Shown here: positions 23,129 through 33,935 of the stretch, one piece after another
How positions within the stretch are numbered: position 1 is the first letter of the stretch
Layout: each line of letters starts with the position of its first letter
Source of the DNA: Phytophthora quininea
Taxonomy: Eukaryota > Oomycota > Peronosporomycetes > Peronosporales > Peronosporaceae
Assembly (NCBI GenBank): GCA_011947345.1
Contig: JAAVTG010000162.1
Coordinates: forward strand, 1-64,000
Direction of reading: 5' to 3'
Length of the DNA: 64,000 bases
The notes under the pieces: generated by a model
Told to the model about the DNA's origin: nothing
The model's database searches: none
The model's input: the letters and a program-made list of their open reading frames with translations, nothing else
Made by a program: the position numbers and the translations under genes

Positions 23129-25821
23129 TGCTCAATAATCTTCCGTGTAGGCGGGGGCTCCACGTTTGTTCGTTTTCTATAGAACCTCTTCGGCGGAACG
23201 ACCGCCTCCATCGCCAGTCGCTGTTTCTTGGAGACGCTCTTGGCTAACAACTTTGGCTTAGCGATCTTAATTTAATTACGAGAAACATTGGGAAAAGTTT
23301 GCAGTGGTCCACACCCGTGACATGAGACATGATGTAAAACGTCAGGACAAGAAAGTTGGTTTCACTAGCGTCGTAAAAGTTGCGCCTCAATCTCTTCAAA
23401 CACTTCATCCTTTCGAAGCTGGAAACTGATTGTTACGGGGTCTGTGCTGGCAAGGAACCGCTGATTTACTGTTTCTTGTTGATTGTTAGGACAACTAGAT
23501 GGTCATTTCTTAGAAAATAGAGTATAGCTATGAAATGACTGCTGGTCCTCATAAATTGTATAGCCTCGCTAAGAGGTAAAAGTAGGAAAATGCTTCTATT
23601 ATCAGCCTTTTCACGTCATCAACCGAACGGAAGTAAAACATTTTTTCTTTAAAACACATCTTGGATCACGATAGACTTAGTAGCATGGAAAGACTCGGTA
23701 TGTTTGCTGCTCGCTACGAGGTAAGTCGCTTGAGCTTATGATACAGAATATGAAGCTGCGACTAACAGTAATGACTAGTTAACGCTACTAGACTTCTAAC
23801 CCGGTGGTTCCTTTTCTGTGATTCTTTTCGTGGACTGAACCGTATTTATTTGGCCCTTCCCACGTACAACGGCACCAAGCGAATTTATTAATCGCTTCAT
23901 CACTTCCACATCCACCACTCGGCTCAGATTTAGCGACGTGTTCGAGCGTGAATGGCTGCGTGAGAGTGCTGACCGCCTTGACTTGTAAGGCTGCCACCAT
24001 CACACCATAGAACGCTTTGGTCCGGCCACAATCACGCCAGACAAGCGAATATAGTCGCACAGGAATTCGCATGCATGGTATGTGATATCTATTATCATGT
24101 TACGACGAAACCTAAACCGTACTGCGTACTCCATTCAAACCGCTGTAGGGGAGTGGCGGCCCCATGAGCTCACCCCAGGCCACTCATCAAAAATATTGGG
24201 CAGTTTCCAGGTAGATACAGATCTCACCCAAGGTGGCCGCGATGCGGTTACTAGCAGAATCTCCAACAGTGATCCATGTGGATCACCCTCACACCACCCT
24301 GGAAACGGATACGCTGCCCGCATACCTACGTGGAGAGCTCGAGCTACCCCATCGACCACTCTTTTGAAGGCGACCATGCCTGTACTACAGCGGGCCATAG
24401 TTGAAGAGTTCCATGAACGTCACGTAGAGGCAACCTGCACTGCCAACATTTCGCTTTTTTTTCTTGTATGCAGGTCCGGTAACTTAGTTGTGTCGATAAT
24501 TCAACGTACAATGATCAGTTGCATTATGTCTATCAGTCAACTGCAGCAGCTGAGTCCTCGCCACCTGGGAATGGCAATGATTCATCTGGGCAGAAAAATG
24601 ACCCGTCGTTTAAAGGATGTGCCAAACGCAGTGATGGTTGATCCTTGATAAGGCTGAGTAGTACGTTAGAGATCAATGCAAACCCCATTCGATAGGTGAC
24701 ATTTGATACCTTTGTAATACCGTGTCATCACCAACAATGCGACGTCGACTACACAACGGGTCTTAAAAAGTTCTGCGTGTCACCATGACAAAAATTGCTA
24801 CACCCACAGTAGTACACAAAACCACTAGTTGCCGATGTACGTGACGGTGATTTCTTCGTTTTGGTGCACGCTTTTGGTCGTCACCGCAACCATCGTAGTG
24901 CAACGCCTTTTGGAGGCCTCGACTAACTTTGCCATCGGATCGCACGAGTGCTTCACGAACCGCATGAGGTTACAAAGATGCTTGGTGTTGCTGATGGCTC
25001 ATAGGGGTTATTTAGACTTGCTGGTCTCGACTTCAGCATCAACTGGTACCCTTCGTTTCGGGGACTACGAGAGCGCAACGAGATCACCTGCTCCAACTTG
25101 CCGAGAGACTGGGCCAGCACCACCCCTTCTCAATGACACCCGCAGCAGACACTGCGGATTATTACGTGAGCCCGTTACGGGGCACAACGACTAAGCCCAA
25201 TTGCCGCCAAAGAGCAGCATTGGGATTGCGAACCACGTGCGTCAAAGCGTTTCTGCACGAACCAACACGGCATGGAGCTATGCAATCACGTTATCCAAAG
25301 TGTGCAGCCGCCGAAAACATCACCACCGAGGGGTTGTACTGATCAGTGAGGTGGTTCACCTGATCGAGCCTCTTCTATGAAATGAAAAGGCATGAGGTGG
25401 TGGAGTTTTGCGATGGCTAAGTTCAAGTGAACTCTTCACGTTGGTGTGCATCATCCGTGCGTATTAATGCACAGGATCGTTGGGATGACGGGGCTGGAAT
25501 ACGGCTCATAGAACGACAGTCCCAACGCGCACTTTCTCGACCACGGTTTAAAAACCGTGATGGCAGCATCGCCGTCTATGATGCCGATGGTGTTTCCTTT
25601 CAGAATGTAGGACGGCCACAACGTTCGAAAATGCGGACAATTTAATTAAAATTCGTACCGTATACGAGCTTATTCACCGACCGTTCCGAAAATGTGGTCG
25701 ACTTTTGTCATCTGGATGACATCAAAACGGTTATTTTTGTCATGGAAAACGCATAATTTATGATTTGTTCGTGGGTGAGTGCACTTAAGGTAACAGTAGC
25801 GTTACTGATATATCCCAATTA
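23129..25821. other. Unassigned repeat-rich DNA
   Basis: No gene recognised in 2.7 kb. Directly beside the MULE end, a minus-strand frame (from 23250) reads MLAKSVSKKQRLAMEAVV...EQ and runs into the element, so it may be the stump of an interrupted gene. Frames at 24082-24648 and 24829-25194 (+) lack motifs. Confidence 0.3.
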
Positions 25822-27494
25822 CAGACAACTACGGTGAAACTCGACCCCCCATAAAAACTCGACCCCCATACAGCGGAATTTTATTTTCAAGTCAAGTGTA
25901 CAAAAACATACAAACCGCTTTTTACCAATCAGATAGAATCTCCAGTTACTGGCCAGCGTGTCTTGCCGGTTTCGCGCCATTTTCAGTTTTGCTGCTGAAA
26001 TGAAAGCTAAACGCTGCCAGAAGCAATACACTATTAAGGAGCGACGTGAAGCTGTCGAGCAAGCTGCAGTGCAGGGCTGCAAACCCGCGGCTAGAGCACT
26101 CAAAATACCCTTGAGCACACTAAAGGGTTGGAGGAAAAAGAGCAATGTTCTGTTTGAGTTTAAAGGGGCTCAGACGAGTAGATCTACGAAAGACCAGGGT
26201 GCGAAAAGCAAGATCACCTTCGGACATGACTTAGTCACTTTCATGAAGGACGTGCGTCGCGAAGAAGAGGTGAGATCAACGAATTTTATTGTTTATATTA
26301 TTACTGATGTTTTTTCTTGTACTTGTGTACAGCCAGCATGATAGAGTATATTAAGCTGGAGCATGGAGCATGGCTGAGTGCTTATCTGGCGACGAAGTCA
26401 ACTCCAGAGAGCGGAGTAAGCGCTCTTATGCGCTTGTGCCAGCGCTTTGCAGCACTGTAAGTTTTTATATTTTATTGTAAACTAATTCTAAGGAATTGTT
26501 TCCGACGTAGACATGGCTTTTCGGTTCAAAAGCCTAGCCACACTAAGAAGGATGAAGGTGATCTGATAGAGACACATCTAAAATTTGCTACCGAATTTTG
26601 GGAGGAACATGCAGCCTACCCTGACTCTGCAATTTTTAATTTTGACGAGACTGCAATCTATTTCGACACGCCCCCCCAACAAAATCTGGGCCATTAAGGG
26701 ACGTAAAGGCTCCGTCAAGGTGAAGCACGTCCAGAAAAACTCGGGTAGGCTTACTGCTGTGCTTACAATCAGAGCGGACGGTAAGTTTTTCTATTAGCTT
26801 TTAATATTTTCTGAGCTATTTTTTTACAGGAAAAAAGCTACCTATTCTCTTCATATTGCGAGGAATGCCAGGTGGTGCCGTGGAGACCGATGAGCTTCCA
26901 ACGTATCCTGTAGGACATGTGTACACAGTCCAGGAGAATGGCTGGATGGACGCTACGGTCTGGCAAACATTCGTAAAGTGTCTACTGAAGTACGAAATCG
27001 ACGCTCCCACCGTACTTCTTTTGGATAATTTTGAGTCCCACGTATCGAAAGAAGGTCAAGATATCGTGGCGGATGAGACGTCTGCAATTGTGTGCCCAGT
27101 TCCTCCTAACAGCACGTCCGTGTGCCAGCCCCTCGATGTTGGGGTCATGGGTCCGCTGAAAAAGAAACTCGTCGCAGAGTGGCTACGCGATAACGTTGCT
27201 GCTACTCGGACTGCCAAGGAAAAGCGCCGTGAGGCAGTACTGCGTACAATTCGTGCGTGGGAAGACATATCAAATGAGTGCGTTGTCCGCAGTTTCGAAA
27301 AGGCAATTCCGAAGGAGCCGATCGCTTTAGTGTAGGGCAATATACAAGATTCAGCAATAGCTTCAATATTGACCAATAGAAATTGAGTTTTGTTTTCGGG
27401 TCTTTCGGGGTCGAGTTTCCATGTCATTTGTCCTTTCTCTAACTATATAGCTGGTCCACGTCGGGGTGGGGTCGAGTTTCACCGTCGTTGTCTG
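25822..27494 (+). mobile_element. Pogo/Tigger-type (Tc1-mariner superfamily) element, nearly intact
   Basis: A 1,673-bp element bounded by TA on both sides (25820-25821 and 27495-27496). Terminal inverted repeats of about 28 bp begin CAGACAACTACGGTGAAACT and differ from the other end at one base (ACTACGG versus ACGACGG). Each end carries a second, subterminal copy of the AAACTCGACCCC string (left near 25,856; right near 27,409). It encodes one four-exon transposase. TA duplication, repeats and DDE signature together identify the superfamily. Confidence 0.9.
26000..27335 (+). CDS. Pogo/CENP-B-type DDE transposase, four exons, frame slip in a C7 run
   Basis: Exon 1 (26000-26269) starts MKAKRCQKQYTIKERREAVE and forms a psq helix-turn-helix (GCKPAARALKIPLSTLKGWRK). 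Introns follow at 26270-26332, about 26460-26512 and about 26782-26829. Exon 3 carries FNFDETAIYF (first Asp), and exon 4 VLLLDNFESH (second Asp), PPNSTSVCQPLDVGVMGPLK (third acidic residue) and the tail to the stop at 27335. Two joins need care: exon 1 to exon 2 is out of phase by one base, and exon 3 slips in a run of seven C at about 26,671-26,677 (six C would give PPNKIWAIKG). Both are probably sequence errors. If they are, this could be an active transposase. Confidence 0.82.
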
Positions 27495-27496
27495 TA

Positions 27497-29844
27497 GTCA
27501 TCCGTTTATCTTTAAACTTTAAATGTAATTGATCATATTAAAAAAACGATCAGTTTGTCGTAAACAATACTGCGCAAAGCCTAAAATTATGTTATCATTT
27601 TCTCCTCTCTAAAATGTATGGTATTTGTCATCATATGAATTCGCTGGAAATGCCTTGTATTGTCCTATTTTCGGGTAAATCGCTGGGACGTCGAGGTTTG
27701 TGTGTGTTTATTTTACTCGTATACGGAACTGTTGTCTTATACACATACCATTCCTGAAAGTTATCTATAACGGCTATTCTGAGACGAGATGGTAAACCTT
27801 TTTCGCCCAGGGTGTATAGTGTTCCAGGATATGAAGTCAAATCGAAGTACCCGGAACCCAGAAACTCGGGATTCCAGGAAGAGTTCCGAGTTGGTGTCTA
27901 CTTAGTGCAATCCCTAGAGGTTCGATTAACATCGGGGCGCCGTTTACCGCCGTTGATTCTTGGGGAAGGTAGTGTAGTCTGGCTACTTGGACCGACGTAA
28001 AAGCAGAAACCGAGAAGCCTAGCAAGCTCTGAGAGACGCCCAGGTCGAAGATCCAGGAACTTAGGTGGTGCAGCGTGGTGGATATTTTGTACTTGGTCTT
28101 TGTATGGCGTCCGGCACGGCGCGTCGCCAGACACTCGATCGGAGGCGACTCTTGGCGGCGGTGCCCTCTGGATCAAAGATCCCAAACGACCCTTGATAAC
28201 AGGTAACCCTTAAGCAAAAATCTCAAAATATCTCAGGCGAATTTTCGCAGTGGCAATCCAGGAACTGGGAAGCTCAGAAAAGTAAAGTCGACTTCTCAGA
28301 GCTTTACCTATGCCATGGTACTTGGACTCGTATGTCCGGGTATCCATTGTCAACTCGAAAACTTGGAAAGTCGGAATCTCAGAAATCTGGAAATCTGGGC
28401 TTCAGAGTATTCCATCGTCGGGGCTTAGCACCATGCGGAACAGAACTTCAGGAAATTGGGATTATCGGGCCGAGTCTCAGGGATAGTCGACTGAAACTCG
28501 GGATCGCGTAAGATATCAGGATTAGACTCTGGGTGTATTGGGTTGTAGCTTCGTTGGGGGCATTGTACGTTCGCTGTAGACAGGTGATCACATACAAATT
28601 GGTCGTGGTAACTTGCCTAAGGGTAACTAGGCCCGGGACAGAGTGCACTCAGCACTTCCCAGTCCAGACCACCCGACACTAAACTACTCGCAACTCAGTA
28701 ACAGTCTCGTCTCATCCTCCACAAATCCACACCGCACTGGCTATGTACCCGACACAGCTTTCAGCGTTTTGTGGTCGTTGGCCATCACGTGATAGAAGTG
28801 TGAAAATAAAACAAGCCGAAGTAACTCGTAGAATTCACGCCGGAACACATGACACTGTGTCACTGACGTATAAAAAGAACGGAGCTAATACAATTAACAC
28901 GCAACTGCAAATAGTTGTCACAGTAACCTAACAAGCCCCTGCGGCGGTGATAACGGGTTGGACCCCTGTGTGGGTCCGTGTGTGTTCGGAGCCAGACAGT
29001 GTGGGTCTACGTGGACCAAGACATTCCAGATGTACATGTAAGTAGGTGACCAATACGCCTCTGAGGGGCAAACATTGCCGCAGCAAAGGCAGCGAGAACG
29101 CCGTCGCTCGTTCGAGTATACCGTCGCTAAATCTCACAGCAGACATCCGTGCAAGGTCCTAGCTAGGCGGAGTTGCCGCAATGAATGTCATATGTGTACA
29201 TTGGAATTGGTTTCTGTGCGCTCGTTAGATTGAAAAAACTATTGTATCCTCCCTAAGTATTACTTATAATCCACGCTATGCCTACACAAACGATTTTATC
29301 CAGCCAACGAATTGTAGTTAAAGTTGGCGATGGTATGTGTCCTAGCGTGACGTCCAGCGCTACTTGGGTCAGCATTTCATCATAAAACTTAGTTATTATT
29401 TATTTATTGGCGAGCTCGTACGCGTTGAACACGCTGGCACCACATTCTTGTTCGTGCAACTGCATAATAAATTAAAAGGCACTAGTTAGCAAAAGCAGAC
29501 AGCAGGCAGCAAAGTATAGATGGCGGGCTCACCAGGTCGTCCTTGGAGCGTATATTTACAGATATTGTAAAGAACATGAGTCACTTTTCATCCGGCTCGA
29601 CAGAGCAAGCTACAATTTCTGGTGATCGACCTGTACTGGGCCATCGTGGGTGGTGCTTTCCAACGGGGTCGTTGGCAATAATTATTGGGCCTCTTGCCCT
29701 GTTTCTGTCATGTATCTTGCTTTTTGTATGCACCTGGTTTGTGTTGCTATTTGTATGCGCTTCAACTTGCCGATAAAAGATACGGCCAGGACCATTCCGC
29801 AACCTGCGCAGATCTCGAGCGAACTCCCCACACATCGCCGTGAC
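27497..29844. other. Unassigned region upstream of Argonaute
   Basis: No gene recognised in 2.3 kb. From about 27,830 to 28,520 the sequence is dominated by a loose recurring string of the type AACTCGGGA / AAATCTGGGA, possibly an old decayed satellite. A string beginning TGTCACAGTAACC at 28,917 resembles the start of an LTR, but no partner repeat was found. Confidence 0.3.
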
Positions 29845-32800
29845 ATGAGCTACAGCGGCGGCGGCGGCGGCGGCTACGGCGACCAGCGCGGCTATGGCTC
29901 GCGAGGCGGCGACCACGGACGCGGATATGACGACCCGAACCGCCCAAGCAGCAGCGGCAGTGGCGGTGGCGGCGGCGGTGGCGGCGGCGGCTACGACCAG
30001 CGCGGAGGGTACGACCAACGCGGGGGTACGACCAGCGCGGGGGTACGATCAACGAGGAGGCTACGACCAACGCGGAGGCTACGACTCCCGCGGCGGCGGA
30101 GGAGGCGACTACGCCTCACGCTCTTCTGGAGGTTACGACGAGTACAGTCGTGGTGGCGGCGGAGGGTACGGCTCTGGCTCTGGCTCGAGAGGGTACGACT
30201 CGAGCCGAGGAGCTGGCGACTTCGGTTCTGGCGGAGGAGGATACGGAGGCGGGGGCTACGACAGCCGAGGAGGCTACGGCGGCTCGGGTGGCTATGGCGA
30301 CCAGAGCTACAGCCGCTCGTCGTCTGGGGGCTACGACCAAAGCCGTGGCGGGTATGATGAGCGTGGAAGCTACGGCGGTGGCAGCAGCAGCTACGCAAGT
30401 GGCGGCGGAGGCTATGGTGGTCGCGACGATCGAGGCTACGGCGGAGGTGGTGGAAGTGGATACGGTGGACGTGACGACCGTGGCTATGGTGGAGGAGGAG
30501 GCACCCGTGATGATCGTGGCTACGGTGGAGGAGGAGGAGACCGTGGCTATGGAGGAGGAGGTGGAGGAGGCGACCGTGGCTATGGAGGAGGAGGAGGAGG
30601 CGACCGTGGCTATGGAGGAGGAGGAGGAGGAGGCGACCGTGGCTATGGAGGAGGAGGAGGAGGTGACCGTGGTTACGGCGGCGGCGGAGACCGTGGTGAT
30701 CGCGGTGGAGATCGCGGCTACGCACGCCGTGATGACCACGGAGGTGACCGTCGTGGAGGAGATCGCGGAGGTGACCGTGGATATGGCGGTGGTCGTGGTG
30801 GAGGCCGCTTTGGTGGAGGCGGAGGCCGTGGTGGGGGCCGCGGTGAATCGGGACCTGGTGTCGGTGTGGTCACGGGCTCTGGATACGAAACCATCAGCGA
30901 CCCCATCGCAGACCCGCGTCTCCAGGAAGAGTGGAGCGGCCGCGCTGGGATCCACGAGGTCAGTGCTGAAGACCCAGATCTCCAACAAGAGTTTCTCATT
31001 TGCCGTCGTCCCGGAATTGCACGCGGTGGTAAGACCATGCAGTTGAATGTCAACTACTTCGGCGTGTCGGTGGATTCGCTACCGCCGGAGATTTTCAAGT
31101 ACCATGTGGATGTCGAGCGCTCGCCCGATCTCGCCGCTGACTCCAAGTATGGTCCGTCGGGTGCCGATCAGAAGGACGAGACGATGGGCGACGAGCCGAA
31201 GCAGGAAGGCAAAGAGGAGGGCAAGCAGGAGGGCAAAGAAGAGAAGATGGAAGACAAGGACGTCGAAATGAGCGACGTGTCCGCCCCACCCAAGCGTGAT
31301 CAGCGCCAAGAGCGACTTTTGCCACGTGCTCTAGTGCGCAACATCATCAACGCTGCGCTTCGTCAATACGAGACAGAGTTTGGCGGGATTCGAGTGGTGC
31401 ACGACGGCATGTCAGCGCTGTACGCTCCGAAAATGCTGCCATGGGACGCTCAGGCAAAGACTTTCGTTGAAGTCAACCCGGATGGAACTCCACCGGCGCC
31501 TCCGGCCCCCGCTGCTCCTGGCCAACCGCCACGTCGAGGTTTCAGGCCTCGGACCTTTGTGGTGAAGATGAAGCTCGCGGAATCGATCCCAACCAGCTCG
31601 TTGAAGGACTACTACTCGAACCCAGACGTCAATGTCATGCCGGTTCTCCAAGCCCTGGACGTTGCAGCGCGTCATCTTGGTGCTCAGCGTCTAATTGCTG
31701 TTGGACGCAACTTCTTCACCATGAAGAAGACGTTCCCATTGAAGGGCGGCAAGGAGTTGTGCTGGGGCTACCACCAAGCCATTCGAGTGGCCGACCGGAA
31801 GCTGCTGATGAACGTGGATCAGGCTGCGACTGTGTTCTACGCTCCCAAAGAGCTCATGGAACTTGTGCTGGCAGCGTTAAACCTTCGCTCAGCCAACGAC
31901 GTCCGCACAATCAGCGACCGTGACGCGAAGGTACTAGCTCGTGCCTTGCGCAAGATCGAGGTGTCCCCCACCCACCGCAAAGACCGCAAGAGAGCCATCT
32001 TCGGAGTGAGCGCCCAGCCAGCTGACCAGACGATGGTCAATATCAAGGAGAGAACATATCTGTTGCCGACTACTTCAGCAAGCGATACAACACGCAGCTC
32101 CGTTACCCTCAGCTGCCTTTGGTCAACGTGGGCAGCAAGAGACCCGGCAAAGAAAACTGGCTGCCAATCGAGCTGTGCGAGGTGGCCCCAGGACAGCGCT
32201 GCGCGAACATCAACGACCTGGACACTGCAGAGATTATCCGCCAGACCAGTCAGCCTCCTCGAGCTCGCCAAGAGACGATTATCGACCAGGTTCGTCAGGC
32301 TGGGTTCGAGAATGATCCGTACTTGGCAGCGTTTGGTATGAAAATTGAACAGCGCCTGGAGGCTACTGATGCTCGTGTGATGGATCCGCCGGACGTCCAG
32401 TACGCGAACGTGTCGGAGCGCCCTTCCGGTGGTCAATGGAACTTGCGTGACAAGCGCTTTGTCGAGGGCGCTACGCTCCGCAACTGGGGCGTCGTGATCA
32501 ATGCCAACATTGGAGAGCGCGACGTGTCGGGCTTCGTGCGTAATATGGTTGACATGGCCAGCAAGAGCGGTCTAACCATCCAAGACAATAACCCGCCCAT
32601 TATCCACCAGGACCAACACCGCGGTGCGCAGGTGGAAGAGCTCATGAAGATGTGCTTCCAGGACCTGGAGAGACGCAATCAGGGCCCACCACAGTTGATC
32701 ATGGTGATCAAGCAAGACAAGAGCGTGGGGTCGTACGGCGACATTAAGCGCATGTCGGACACTGTGCTGGGCGTCCCCAGCCAATGCATCGTGTCGTCGA

Positions 32801-33702
32801 ATGTCCGCAGTGCGAAGCCTCAGTACTGTGCCAATGTTTGCTTGAAGATCAACATGAAGCTGAGCGGCAAGAACTCGGTCTTGCGTGAGCCGCTTCCGCT
32901 CGTCAGCTCGGCGCCAACGATCATCATTGGCGCTGATGTGGAGCACCCACGCTCTGGCATGGGGTCTCGACCGTCCATTGCTTCGGTTGTTGCGTCTCTG
33001 GATCGTTTTTCGGCGAAGTATGTCGCCCGCGTGGCTGCGCAAAAGGCTTCCAGTGACATTCAGCTGCTGCCTCACATGCTTCGCGATCTCTTCTTGGCCT
33101 TCTACCAGAACACGAGCCGCAAGCCTGAGCACGTCATTTACTACCGAGACGGAGTCAGTGAAGGTCAGTTCTACGACATCTTGCAGACGGAGATGCGTGC
33201 TCTGCGCAAGGCCTTCAAGATGATCTCGGAAGGCTACAACCCTCCTGTAACGTTCATCATCGTGAACAAGCGCCACCACATGCGCGCCTTCCCTTTAAAC
33301 CAACGAGACGGAGATCGCAAGGGCAATGTGGTCCCAGGAACGGTCATTGACACGGGCATTGTCGACTCGCACCGCTTTGACTTCTTCCTCTATGGCCACA
33401 GCGGCATCCAGGGCACGAGTGTGCCGTGCCACTACACGGTACTGCACGACGAGAACAAAATGTCGGCTGAGGACGTGCAGAGGCTGACGTACCATCTCGG
33501 CTACACGTTTGCGCGGTGCACGCGCTCCGTGTCGTTCGCCACGCCCGCCTACTACGCGCACCTGGTTGCTGGTCGCGCTCGGTTCTTCCTGAACGAAGGA
33601 TCCGATGGGGCGTCCACTGTGGGCTCGTTCAACTCGAGTTCCTCCAACTTCGACTTTACGGAGCTCCACAACGATCTCAAAAACTGCATGTTTTTCATCT
33701 AA
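29845..33702 (+). CDS. AGO: Argonaute with N-terminal RGG/GGYGG domain, three one-base breaks
   Basis: Argonaute binds small RNAs and directs silencing. The start MSYSGGGGGGYGDQRGYG opens a Gly/Arg/Tyr-rich domain of about 330 residues (repeats of RGYGGGGG, DDRGYGG). Next come the N domain with an acidic insert (KQEGKEEGKQEGKEEKMEDK), PAZ (VFGVSAQPADQTMVNIKG), MID (PQLIMVIKQDKS...YGDIKR), and PIWI with IIIGADVEHP, IYYRDGVSEGQF and PAYYAHLVAGRARF, ending NCMFFI. The two catalytic Asp and the His are present. The usual glutamate finger (RQE in animals and plants) reads SSDIQ. Breaks occur at about 30,018 and 30,036 (G runs in the GGYDQR repeats) and about 32,056 (GG for GGG); all fit one missing base each. 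RGG tails are methylated and bind Tudor proteins in other protist Argonautes. Confidence 0.93.
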
Positions 33703-33935
33703 TCGCAGCGAGTGGCTTTCAGCACCAAAGAGCCGAAGGAAAAGACCAGAGAAGCCGCTGACAAGACTCTGCTGGGGTCACGGTGGCGTTGAGTTTCAAG
33801 GAGAATAATCGAATAGCGACATCAGCGGACAAGTCTGCGCTGCCGGAAAGTAGGAGCACCATGAAATGAGTAATCGACTGAATTAATTAACTCGCTCAGA
33901 GTGTTTCACTTCATCGACCCTCGACATTGACGATC

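Noticed and set aside
28700..29170. Possible LTR (starts TGTCACAGTAACC)
   Set aside because: No second copy, no target duplication, no primer-binding site or retroelement coding sequence nearby.
29894..31309. Several long frames inside the Argonaute glycine-rich block on both strands
   Set aside because: Low-complexity GGN repeats are open in most frames; only the frame that continues into the N domain makes sense.
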